In this document: positions 1 through 6,011 of the stretch, piece after piece
Position numbering within the stretch: position 1 is the first letter of the stretch
Layout of the letters: each line of letters opens with the position of its first letter
DNA from: UBA9647 sp049522195
Lineage (GTDB): Bacteria > Bacteroidota > Ignavibacteria > UBA10030
Assembly (NCBI GenBank): GCA_049522195.1
Contig: JBEKOB010000125.1
Span: forward strand, 1 to 8,724
Length of the DNA stretch: 8,724 nucleotides
Direction: 5' to 3'
Translations under genes and position numbers: made by a program
Notes under the pieces: generated by a model
Seen by the model: only the letters and a program-made list of their open reading frames with translations
Databases searched by the model: none
Told to the model about the DNA's origin: nothing

Positions 1-120
1 ACAAACGGGCCAATGTGTCTCTTTCACCGAGACTCAAATGACGATATGATGTCTGTTTCATGCACCTAGGATACTAAATCATCGGACACCATCCCAGGTG
101 TTGCACTTCCTTGTAGAACT
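1..120. other. Non-coding leader, no recognisable gene
   Basis: I read all forward frames here and they close quickly: stops appear in each frame within about the first 70 bases. None of the short peptides resembles the C-terminus of CydA, which is the usual upstream neighbour of cydB. I see no tRNA, no terminator with a T-tract and no convincing promoter. The stretch could be the 3' flank of a gene lying left of the window. Confidence 0.5.
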
Positions 121-256
121 CGTGATTCGAAATCCGGAGGAAAATCTAAATCTCAAAATCACAACAAGAAATACTCGACTGTATGGTTATTAGCTTCGAG
201 CTTTGGATTTATTTGGGATTTCGATATTCGGATTTCGTGTTTTGATTTGAGTATTT
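121..256. repeat. AT-rich degenerate repeat with CGAAATCC / GGATTTCG words
   Basis: The word CGAAATCC occurs at 128-135, and its complement GGATTTCG occurs twice, at 216-223 and 230-237, exactly 14 bases apart. A related GGATTTA lies at 205-211. A second inverted pair is AAATACTC (169-176) with GAGTATTT (249-256). The matches are imperfect and not collinear, so this is a degenerate low-complexity inverted repeat and not a clean hairpin. From memory, similar GGATTTCG-rich intergenic repeats are scattered through many environmental bacterial genomes, but I cannot check copy number from one window. No reading frame here looks like a protein. Confidence 0.5.
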
Positions 257-282
257 ACAGACGCATGAGAGGCTTTTTCTCC

Positions 283-300
283 TCTCACACCTGTGTGAGA
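283..300. promoter_or_regulatory. Palindrome upstream of cydB, possible operator
   Basis: Eight-base arms TCTCACAC (283-290) and GTGTGAGA (293-300) are perfectly complementary around a 2-base centre. The site ends 34 bases before the cydB start codon, a position suitable for an operator or a 5' UTR hairpin. The half-sites point the opposite way to CRP/FNR- or Rex-type sites (TGTGA...TCACA), so I do not assign it to those families. No regulator gene is visible nearby. The role is inferred from symmetry and position alone. Confidence 0.35.
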
Positions 301-334
301 CGCTGATGTCCATCCAACACTAGAAGATTCTCCT

Positions 335-1381
335 ATGGAAACTCTTTGGTTTGTTCTGGTCTCGCTCATGCTAGTTATGTACGTCCTTCTCGATGGATTT
401 GATTTCGGGGCGGGCATCATTCACCTTCTCGTCGCAAAGACAGATGACGAGCGACGATTGATCCTCAACGCGATCGGTCCGGTCTGGGATGGAAACGAAG
501 TATGGATTCTCGCCGCCGGGGGAACACTCTATTTTGCTTTTCCGCTTGTGTATGCTTCGAGCTTCAGCGGCTTCTATCTTCCTCTGATCATTGTTCTATG
601 GCTGTTGATGCTGCGAGGGCTCGGCATTGAATTCCGCCATCAAATCCATCACCCGATGTGGACAAAGTTTTGGGACGTTGTCTTCTCGATTTCGAGCGCT
701 TTGCTTGCCGTCTTTCTGGGTGCAGCGCTTGGAAACGTTGTCCGTGGTGTCCCCCTTAATGCGGAAGGTTACTTCTTCGAACCCCTCTGGACAACATTCA
801 CTGTCGTGCCGGAAGCCGGGATTCTCGATTGGTTCACGGTCATACTTGGACTGGCGGCATTTTTCACACTGGCGGTTCATGGTGCATCGTATGTTGCAAT
901 GAAGACGAACGGAGTTGTTCACGATCGATCCCATGCTATTGCTGCGAAAGCGTGGTGGGGCGTGCTTATGACGTCGATAGCAGGTGCAGTAGCAACTTTT
1001 TCGATCCGGCCGGAGATGGTGAGAAATTTCACGACATCGCCTTGGGGATACGTTTTCCCGCTGCTTGGCGTCTTGGGACTTGCAGGCATCTGGCTCTATA
1101 ATCATCGTGGGGAGGATGCCAGGGCATTTCTCTCATCAGGCGCCTTCATTGTTGGGATGCTCGGGAGTACGGCGTTCGCCCTGTATCCGAATTTGCTCCC
1201 TTCATCAACAGACCCCTCGTACAGTCTCACAGCTCACAGAGTGGCCGCTCAGCAATATGGCCTGACCGTCGGACTTGTCTGGTGGGTCATTGGCATCATT
1301 CTCGCTTCCGGATACTTTGTCTACCTGTATCGCTCCTTCCGCGGGAAAGTGAGCCTGCCAGCAGAGGGAAACGGATACTAG
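335..1381 (+). CDS. cydB: Cytochrome bd-type quinol oxidase subunit II (CydB)
   Basis: This is the second subunit of the bd-type terminal oxidase, an inner-membrane complex that oxidises quinol and reduces O2 to water, often with high O2 affinity. The 348-residue length fits the family. Diagnostic motifs are GFDFGAG (21-27), GPVWDGNEVW (48-57), RGLGIEFRHQ (94-103), HGASYVAMKT (182-191) and YPNLLPSS (284-291). Hydrophobic segments run throughout, as expected for a CydB with about eight or nine helices. The haem ligands sit in CydA, which is not in the window. The ATG at 335 begins the conserved N-terminal helix, and a weak purine stretch (AGAAG, 322-326) is the only ribosome-binding candidate. 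cydA normally lies immediately upstream, but here at least 334 bases separate cydB from any upstream gene. A cyanide-insensitive CioB-type oxidase is equally possible, since the two are not distinguishable from subunit II alone. Confidence 0.95.
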   Translation: METLWFVLVSLMLVMYVLLDGFDFGAGIIHLLVAKTDDERRLILNAIGPVWDGNEVWILAAGGTLYFAFPLVYASSFSGFYLPLIIVLWLLMLRGLGIEFRHQIHHPMWTKFWDVVFSISSALLAVFLGAALGNVVRGVPLNAEGYFFEPLWTTFTVVPEAGILDWFTVILGLAAFFTLAVHGASYVAMKTNGVVHDRSHAIAAKAWWGVLMTSIAGAVATFSIRPEMVRNFTTSPWGYVFPLLGVLGLAGIWLYNHRGEDARAFLSSGAFIVGMLGSTAFALYPNLLPSSTDPSYSLTAHRVAAQQYGLTVGLVWWVIGIILASGYFVYLYRSFRGKVSLPAEGNGY

Positions 1382-1397
1382 AGTTCTCATTGAATTG

Positions 1398-1470
1398 TCT
1401 CACGCAAAATCGCAATGTTGAATCTGATAGTGAGATTTTAAGAAATTCCTATTAGCGTCTTTGCGTGAGA
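1398..1470. repeat. TCTCACGCAAA inverted repeat after cydB
   Basis: TCTCACGCAAA at 1398-1408 is perfectly complementary to TTTGCGTGAGA at 1460-1470, separated by 51 bases. Both arms continue into related words: ATCGCAA on the left, and AGCGTC just before the right arm. It starts 16 bases after the cydB stop. Without a T-tract it is not a standard intrinsic terminator. The CGCAAAGACGC-like word resembles a dispersed intergenic repeat I recall from many environmental genomes, so a mobile or slippage-derived repeat is as likely as a transcript-end structure. Confidence 0.5.
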
Positions 1471-1520
1471 TGGGGGTTTCTCGGCGGCTTCTCAAGCGCA
1501 CCGTTGATGTAAATCGTGCA

Positions 1521-1548
1521 TCTCATTGTATGAGAGCCCTCGAGGGCT
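1521..1548. promoter_or_regulatory. Two adjacent palindromes upstream of the OsmC gene
   Basis: TCTCAT-TGT-ATGAGA (1521-1535) has 6-base arms, and AGCCCTCGAGGGCT (1535-1548) is a perfect 14-base palindrome. They share one base and end 49 bases before the OsmC start codon. A poor sigma70-like pair, TTGATG (1504-1509) and TGTATG (1527-1532) at 17-base spacing, would overlap the first palindrome. They could be operators or another spacer repeat. They do not match the OhrR-type TACAATT/AATTGTA operator. No regulator is encoded nearby. Confidence 0.3.
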
Positions 1549-1597
1549 GCGTCATCGGGCACACCGGGGCAATTCAATACGAAAAGGGAGATTTGAA

Positions 1598-2047
1598 ATG
1601 ACAAAAGAAGTAGTACTAAAGCAGGTAGACGGGATAACATTTGTAGCCAAAGGGAATTCAAGTCATTGGGTGGTGATGGATGGGTCACCCGATTTTGGCG
1701 GAAGCCTCGGCGGTTCAACCCCGAAGGAGCTCCTTCTGATGGCGCTTGCGGGCTGCACATCGTCCGATGTCGTTCCAATTCTGAAAAAGAAACGTGCACC
1801 TGTGCAACGATATGAAGTGTACGTGAAGGGAATTGAGCGGGAAGAACACCCCAGGATCTTCACCGAAATCCAGGTGGAGTACGTTTTCTACGGTGATGGG
1901 ATTAACCCGGCAGATGTTGAACGCGCCATCGAGCTCTCTGAGACGAAATACTGTTCGGTCAGCGCGATCCTCAAAGCGAGTGCGCCCATCAAGCATTCGT
2001 ATCGGATCGAATCGATGGACAAAGCGGGTATATCCGTAGGCAAGTAA
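1598..2047 (+). CDS. OsmC family protein (YhfA-like clade)
   Basis: OsmC/Ohr-family proteins are small cytosolic thiol peroxidases that reduce organic or other hydroperoxides with a pair of cysteines; several clades have no proven substrate. The 149-residue product has the family fold signature STPKELLLMALAGCTSSDV, with Cys53 at the start of the central helix and the partner Cys119 in KYCSVSAIL. Spacing and sequence look like the YhfA-like subgroup and less like Ohr. I chose the ATG at 1598 because GGGAG (1586-1590) sits 7 bases upstream and the family N-terminus starts here. The in-frame ATG at 1526 would add 24 residues of unfamiliar basic sequence across the palindromes. The stop codon forms the first bases of a downstream octamer repeat. 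Peroxide or electrophile detoxification is a family-level inference; the substrate is unknown. Confidence 0.9.
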   Translation: MTKEVVLKQVDGITFVAKGNSSHWVVMDGSPDFGGSLGGSTPKELLLMALAGCTSSDVVPILKKKRAPVQRYEVYVKGIEREEHPRIFTEIQVEYVFYGDGINPADVERAIELSETKYCSVSAILKASAPIKHSYRIESMDKAGISVGK

Positions 2048-2099
2048 TGGAGTAGTTGAGTAGCAAGTAGTGGAGTAGCGGAGTGATGGAATGACGGTG
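2045..2099. repeat. Degenerate octamer array (TAGYGGAG-like, seven units)
   Basis: Consecutive units are TAATGGAG, TAGTTGAG, TAGCAAG (one base short), TAGTGGAG, TAGCGGAG, TGATGGAA and TGACGGTG. The period is 8 bases with steady drift to the right. The first unit contains the TAA stop codon of the OsmC gene, so the array abuts the coding sequence with no gap. It shows no coding potential. It resembles the short tandemly repeated sequences found in spacers of some cyanobacteria and environmental bacteria; the role is unknown. Confidence 0.6.
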
Positions 2100-2150
2100 G
2101 GAAGAGCATTCCATGGTGGAAGATTGATGGCCCACGGATTCATTCGTGGG
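2086..2150. repeat. Hairpin cluster between the OsmC and TSUP genes
   Basis: ATGGAATG (2086-2093) pairs perfectly with CATTCCAT (2107-2114) across 13 bases. TTCCA (2109-2113) could alternatively pair with TGGAA (2117-2121). A separate stem, CCCACG (2131-2136) with CGTGGG (2145-2150), closes an 8-base loop and resembles REP-type palindromes. No T-tract follows, so these are unlikely to be intrinsic terminators. They may be REP-like repeats or transcript-stabilising folds. Confidence 0.45.
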
Positions 2151-2177
2151 GAACAACAGGGAGAGGACGAACAAGAA

Positions 2178-2183
2178 AGGTGG
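2178..2183 (+). promoter_or_regulatory. Ribosome binding site deciding the TSUP start
   Basis: AGGTGG lies 5 bases before the ATG at 2189, good Shine-Dalgarno spacing. An alternative in-frame GTG at 2180 would sit inside this site, and another GTG at 2183 overlaps it. This favours the ATG. Confidence 0.6.
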
Positions 2184-2188
2184 TGAAG

Positions 2189-2551
2189 ATGGAAAGTTAT
2201 GCGCCATACATCCTGCTCGGCCTGGTGGCCGGCGTGCTCAGTGGTCTCATAGGCATTGGCGGAGGTATCATTATCGTTCCCGCCCTAGTATTTCTTTTTG
2301 GAATGACCCAGCACAATGCTCAAGGGACAACGCTCGCCTTACTGATCCCGCCGATCGGGATACTCGCTGCGTGGACGTACTACAAAGCCGGTTATGTTGA
2401 CATCAGAGTTGCCGCACTCGTGGCAGTCGGTTTTTTTGCTGGCAGTTTTCTTGGCGCAAAGATTTCGACGAACATCTCAGATGCAACTCTCGAAAGAATC
2501 TTCGGCATTGCACTGATTCTTGTTGGAGCTAAGATGGTTTTCGCCCGCTAG
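2189..2551 (+). CDS. Half-length TSUP (TauE/SafE) membrane protein
   Basis: TauE/SafE (TSUP) proteins are integral membrane carriers linked to export or uptake of sulfite, sulfonates and small organic anions. The product is 120 residues, about half the usual 240-270. It carries the family's glycine-rich first-helix signature: GLVAGVLSGLIGIGGGIIIVP at 11-31, followed by the QGTTLALLIPP region (45-55). Four hydrophobic segments are visible, at about 8-36, 46-62, 72-90 and 103-118. The full-length family is built from two homologous halves, so this protein presumably works as a homodimer or with another half. The downstream spacer does not contain an evident second half, and the C-terminus (VGAKMVFAR) looks like a natural end. 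The substrate cannot be read from sequence. Confidence 0.85.
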   Translation: MESYAPYILLGLVAGVLSGLIGIGGGIIIVPALVFLFGMTQHNAQGTTLALLIPPIGILAAWTYYKAGYVDIRVAALVAVGFFAGSFLGAKISTNISDATLERIFGIALILVGAKMVFAR

Positions 2552-2871
2552 CAGGTTGTTGAACTACTGGACTAAAGAACAGGGAATAACCGCTCCCGAA
2601 CGCCTTCTTTCAAGGGTGATTCGTTTTTCAACCCTTACCTTGCTCGCCCTCATATCTACTCACGAGCAGGGGCGAGCTCATCAGTTCAAGCGACCCCTGA
2701 TCATTATCGGGTTCGCGACACACCCGACTTCCAGACCTTCGTTCGACTGGTTGTAACACCACCGAATATCGATTATATTGCGCCGGGCAAGAAAAGACTG
2801 AACCAAGCCGCGATCCGGCATGGGTCAGTCGTGGCGATCGGTTTCACCCACTTCTCTCTTGCTGAGGGCTC
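2552..2871. other. 320-nt spacer with two hairpins and an unexplained open frame
   Basis: No convincing gene is present. Two inverted repeats follow the TSUP gene: AAGGGT/ACCCTT (2612-2617 with 2631-2636) and GCTCGCCC/GGGCGAGC (2642-2649 with 2670-2677). One forward frame is open from 2576 into the next gene. Its 2693-2869 part reads like plausible protein with normal codon use for this window, but it has no ATG start or ribosome binding site. I recognise no family in it, so it may be decayed coding DNA or chance. Confidence 0.4.
2612..2677 (+). terminator. Two stem-loops downstream of the TSUP gene
   Basis: A 6-base stem (AAGGGT/ACCCTT) with a 13-base loop is followed six bases later by an 8-base GC-rich stem (GCTCGCCC/GGGCGAGC) with a 20-base loop. 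Neither stem is followed by a run of T, so an intrinsic terminator is not demonstrated. A transcript 3' end or processing site is inferred from position about 60-90 bases after the stop. Confidence 0.25.
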
Positions 2872-3798
2872 ATGTATAAACTCGAACGCATCCTCTGTCC
2901 GACAGACTTCTCCGCTGCTTCCATCGAAGCAATTCGCTTTGCCTCCTTCCTCGCACAGAACGCTGCGTGTCAGCTGACTCTCATCCACGTCGACGAACAG
3001 GAGAAGAACCCGCTCGGCTTTTTCGAGAAAGATGAACACACCATCAATCAGCACCACGAGCACGTCTCCGGTTTTGCGCAAGGGAAGTTCGCTGAGATCG
3101 TGAAGCAGGAAGGGCTCGTCCCCGAACGCACATCTCTGCTCGTCCGTTTTGGAACCGCGTATCACGAGATCGTGGAAGTTGCCGAAGTCAATCGTTTTTC
3201 ACTTGTGGTCATCGCCACAGAAGGACTTGGACGCTCCTCACCACACCTTGTCGGCAGAACGGTCGAACGGGTGGTGCGACTCTGCCGGACCCCTGTGATA
3301 ACTGTGAAGCCGGGACGGCAAAAATCGGCGCTGAAGATTGAGACCATACTCTGCCCGACAGATTTCTCAGAGTACAGCAATTTCGCCATTCCGTACGCAG
3401 TCTCCATCGCTCGTACTTACGGGGCAAGGATCATCGTCCTGCATGTGACCGACCTGACCGTGCAGCATCCGGAAGCGCTTCTGCAGAAATTTCCCGATCC
3501 GCGTTTTTATCATGACGAGGCCGACAAGATTCACATTGAGAAGATCGTCGGAAGGGATGTCGAGCCTGAAAACACAATCGTTCGCCTCGCTGAGGAATAC
3601 CAGGTCGATCTCATCGTCATCGGAACGCACGGGGCGCGCGGCATGCGGCGCGTTCAGATCGGTAACACCGTGGAAGAGGTCGTGCGCCGCACGGCGTCGC
3701 CTGTCCTCACAATCACTCACCCGATACATAAAGCCGTTTTCCCGCGCAGGTTCAAAGAAGATTATGCCGGAGAGGGACCCCAACCAGATAATGAGTGA
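2872..3798 (+). CDS. Tandem universal stress protein (two UspA domains)
   Basis: Universal stress proteins are soluble cytoplasmic alpha/beta proteins that accumulate under starvation, oxidative or respiratory stress; many bind ATP. The 308-residue product holds two Usp domains, at about 3-147 and 155-283, each opening with the same ILCPTDFS motif (7-14 and 159-166). The classical ATP-loop pattern G-x2-G-x9-G is intact in domain 2 (GTHG from 251, then GN at 264-265). In domain 1 its first Gly is replaced by Ala (ATEG from 115, later GR at 128-129), so nucleotide binding there is doubtful. The two-domain form acts as an intramolecular dimer in known tandem Usps. The ATG at 2872 is the natural family start, and GAGGG (2864-2868) lies unusually close, 3 bases away. 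A C-terminal tail of about 25 residues (KAVFPRRF onward) is not part of the fold. The stimulus and partner are unknown. Confidence 0.92.
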   Translation: MYKLERILCPTDFSAASIEAIRFASFLAQNAACQLTLIHVDEQEKNPLGFFEKDEHTINQHHEHVSGFAQGKFAEIVKQEGLVPERTSLLVRFGTAYHEIVEVAEVNRFSLVVIATEGLGRSSPHLVGRTVERVVRLCRTPVITVKPGRQKSALKIETILCPTDFSEYSNFAIPYAVSIARTYGARIIVLHVTDLTVQHPEALLQKFPDPRFYHDEADKIHIEKIVGRDVEPENTIVRLAEEYQVDLIVIGTHGARGMRRVQIGNTVEEVVRRTASPVLTITHPIHKAVFPRRFKEDYAGEGPQPDNE

Positions 3799-3882
3799 GG
3801 GAATCACAAAGACTCAGCAATCGTCAGGATGAGTGTGAAGGTGCAGTTCTGGTCCAGAATCGAGAATTCTCTCCTTGTACTT

Positions 3883-3911
3883 TTGAATTTACGCCAATCC
3901 TTCTCTATCTT
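3883..3911 (+). promoter_or_regulatory. Weak sigma70-like promoter for transketolase
   Basis: TTGAAT (3883-3888) and TATCTT (3906-3911) are separated by 17 bases, matching 4 of 6 consensus bases each. The pair lies about 60 bases upstream of the proposed start. Nothing else notable is in the 174-base spacer except a 10-base palindrome GAGAATTCTC (3862-3871). Such matches occur by chance, and a Bacteroidota-type sigma factor would not use this consensus. Confidence 0.2.
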
Positions 3912-3959
3912 CGACACACACCGGAATTCACTGTATCATTGTTGACCAACACACAATTC

Positions 3960-3964
3960 AGGAG
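3960..3964 (+). promoter_or_regulatory. Ribosome binding site pointing to a CTG start for transketolase
   Basis: AGGAG lies 8 bases before CTG at 3973, which is in frame with transketolase. It is 62 bases from the first in-frame ATG at 4027, far too distant to serve that codon. Between the in-frame TGA at 3943 and 4027 there is no ATG, GTG or TTG in this frame. Confidence 0.65.
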
Positions 3965-3972
3965 ATACTTCT

Positions 3973-5976
3973 CTGAGCACGACAGCAATCGACCAACTGT
4001 GCATCAACACTCTTCGCACACTTTCAATGGACGGAGTCCAGAAAGCAAAATCGGGCCATCCCGGCATGCCTATGGGTGCAGCTCCCATGGCGTATGTGCT
4101 CTGGACGCGTCATCTCAAGCATAGCCCGACCAATCCGCACTGGCACAACCGGGATCGTTTTGTTCTTTCGGCTGGCCACGGCTCAATGCTCCTCTACAGC
4201 CTTCTTCATCTCACCGGCTACGATTTGTCACTTGACGACCTCAAGAACTTCCGCCAATACAAGAGCAAGACTCCAGGCCACCCGGAGTATCATCTGACTC
4301 CCGGCGTCGAGACGACGACCGGACCACTCGGCCAGGGATTTGGCAACGGCGTTGGAATGGCGATTGCGGAAAAATACCTTTCGGCGCGCTATAACAGGCC
4401 TAATTTCGAAGTTGTGAAGTACCGGATCTATGGGATCGTGGGAGACGGAGATCTCATGGAAGGCGTTTCTTCGGAGGCGGCATCACTCGCCGGTCATCTA
4501 AGACTTGGGAACCTCATCTACCTGTACGATGATAACCACATCAGCATTGACGGCAATACAAAACTTGCCTTCACCGAAGATGTAGCGAAGCGGTTCGAAG
4601 CGTACGGATGGCATGTGCAGGTTCTGGAGGATGGAAATGACCTCGACGCGATTCAGAATGCAATTAAGGCCGCTGAGGAAGAGACGAATCGTCCATCACT
4701 CATCAAGATACGAACGCATATCGGCTACGGGAGCCCTAACAAGCAGGACACTGCTGAGGCACATGGCACTCCGCTTGGTGAAGAGGAAATCCGTCTGACG
4801 AAGAGAAAACTCGGCTGGGATCCCGATAAGCAGTTCTTCGTTCCGCCGGAGGCGTTGCAGCACTTCCGTCGCGCGGTCGACCAGGGAAAGAAATGGGAAT
4901 CATTGTGGAAAACGATGTTCGACAATTACAAGCGTGCACACGAGGGCCTTGCGAATGAACTGGAACAGGTCAGGGAGCACAAGTACGGAGATGCATGGAA
5001 GGCTGCTCTTCCCTCCTTCAGCATAGAAGCAAAAGCGATGGCGACTCGTGAAGCATCGGGCAAAGTTCTGAATGCTATCGCTCCTCACCTTCCAACTCTC
5101 ATCGGTGGCTCGGCTGACCTTGCACCATCCAACAACACAATGCTCAAGGACATTCCTGAATTCCAGGCGGGCGTTTACTCGGGACGCAATTTCCACTTTG
5201 GCGTCCGCGAACACGCCATGGGTGCGATCCTGAATGGCCTTGTCCTCACCGACGGGATTATTCCGTATGGCGGGACGTTTCTCGTATTCTCCGAGTACAT
5301 GCGACCGCCGATTCGGATGGCTGCGATCATGGGCATCCGGCCAATTTATGTGTTCACGCACGACAGCATCGGACTTGGCGAGGATGGACCAACGCATCAG
5401 CCGGTTGAGCAATTCGCAGCGCTGCGGGCATTCCCAAACATCACATTCATCAGGCCAGCCGATGCAAACGAAACGACGGTCGCGTGGAAAGTGGCAATCG
5501 AACACACGACGGGTCCCGTTGCTCTCGCTCTGACAAGACAGAAAGTGCCCATCATCGATCGGACGAAGTATGCTTCCGCCGACGGTCTCGCGAAAGGCGC
5601 CTATACGCTTGCCGAGAACTCACCATTACCAAAGATTATTCTGATTGCATCCGGGTCGGAAGTCCAGTACGTCATGGGAGCTTATGAACAACTTGTAAAG
5701 GACCAGGTGCCGGCAAGAGTTGTGAGTATGCCTTCGTGGGAACTCTTCGAGAAGCAGTCCAAAGAATATCGGGACTCGGTCATCACGCCTTCGGTCAAGA
5801 AGCGATTGGTCGTGGAGGCTTCGGTCGCGATGGGATGGCATAAGTACGTCGGTGATGAAGGGGTCATTATCTGCATGACCGGTTTCGGTGCATCGGCACC
5901 GTACGAGCTTCTCTACAAAGAATACGGCTTCACCGTCGAAAACGTCGTTGAGAAAGCCCGGGCGATGCTCGGCTGA
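3973..5976 (+). CDS. tkt: Transketolase
   Basis: This is the ThDP- and Mg-dependent cytosolic enzyme that moves two-carbon ketol units between sugar phosphates in the non-oxidative pentose phosphate pathway. Counting from CTG 3973 it has 667 residues, close to E. coli TktA (663). The ThDP/PP domain holds His29 in SGHPG, His69 in GHGS, and the metal/ThDP motif GDGD (157-160) with Asn188 in DDNHISID. The Pyr domain holds Glu413 in VREHAMG, which activates the cofactor, then GEDGPTHQPVEQ with Asp471 and His475, plus phosphate-binding Arg359. A C-terminal domain follows from about 550. Starting at the first ATG (4027) would delete DQLCINTLRTLS, which aligns with the conserved LANAIRALS helix, so I place the start at CTG 3973. 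A base error replacing ATG is the alternative. It probably heads a transcript with the transporter 35 bases downstream. All active-site residues I could check are present. Confidence 0.95.
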   Translation: MSTTAIDQLCINTLRTLSMDGVQKAKSGHPGMPMGAAPMAYVLWTRHLKHSPTNPHWHNRDRFVLSAGHGSMLLYSLLHLTGYDLSLDDLKNFRQYKSKTPGHPEYHLTPGVETTTGPLGQGFGNGVGMAIAEKYLSARYNRPNFEVVKYRIYGIVGDGDLMEGVSSEAASLAGHLRLGNLIYLYDDNHISIDGNTKLAFTEDVAKRFEAYGWHVQVLEDGNDLDAIQNAIKAAEEETNRPSLIKIRTHIGYGSPNKQDTAEAHGTPLGEEEIRLTKRKLGWDPDKQFFVPPEALQHFRRAVDQGKKWESLWKTMFDNYKRAHEGLANELEQVREHKYGDAWKAALPSFSIEAKAMATREASGKVLNAIAPHLPTLIGGSADLAPSNNTMLKDIPEFQAGVYSGRNFHFGVREHAMGAILNGLVLTDGIIPYGGTFLVFSEYMRPPIRMAAIMGIRPIYVFTHDSIGLGEDGPTHQPVEQFAALRAFPNITFIRPADANETTVAWKVAIEHTTGPVALALTRQKVPIIDRTKYASADGLAKGAYTLAENSPLPKIILIASGSEVQYVMGAYEQLVKDQVPARVVSMPSWELFEKQSKEYRDSVITPSVKKRLVVEASVAMGWHKYVGDEGVIICMTGFGASAPYELLYKEYGFTVENVVEKARAMLG

Positions 5977-6011
5977 TTCTTTTCCCCTGACCCATCAAAC
6001 AGCGATCGACT

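Noticed and set aside
283..300. CRP/FNR or Rex binding site upstream of cydB
   Set aside because: The half-sites are in the opposite orientation (TCACA inside-left, TGTGA inside-right) to TGTGA-N6-TCACA type sites.
1526..1597. N-terminal extension of the OsmC protein from the ATG at 1526
   Set aside because: The 24 extra residues are basic and unlike the family, cross a palindrome, and lack a ribosome binding site; GGGAG directly serves the ATG at 1598.
1452..2143. Reverse-strand open frames over the OsmC gene and its upstream spacer
   Set aside because: They are antisense to a clear OsmC gene, resemble no family, and part of their sequence is just translated spacer repeat.
3795..4124. Small gene between the Usp and transketolase genes
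   Set aside because: The frame overlaps both neighbours, has low-complexity composition, no recognisable domain and no suitable ribosome binding site.
4900..5505. 201-codon reverse-strand open frame inside transketolase
   Set aside because: It lies fully antisense to conserved catalytic motifs, has an arbitrary composition and no ribosome binding site; it is a shadow frame.
4027..5976. Transketolase starting at the ATG at 4027
   Set aside because: It removes a conserved N-terminal helix, has no ribosome binding site at suitable distance, and gives 649 residues where the extension gives the family-typical 667.
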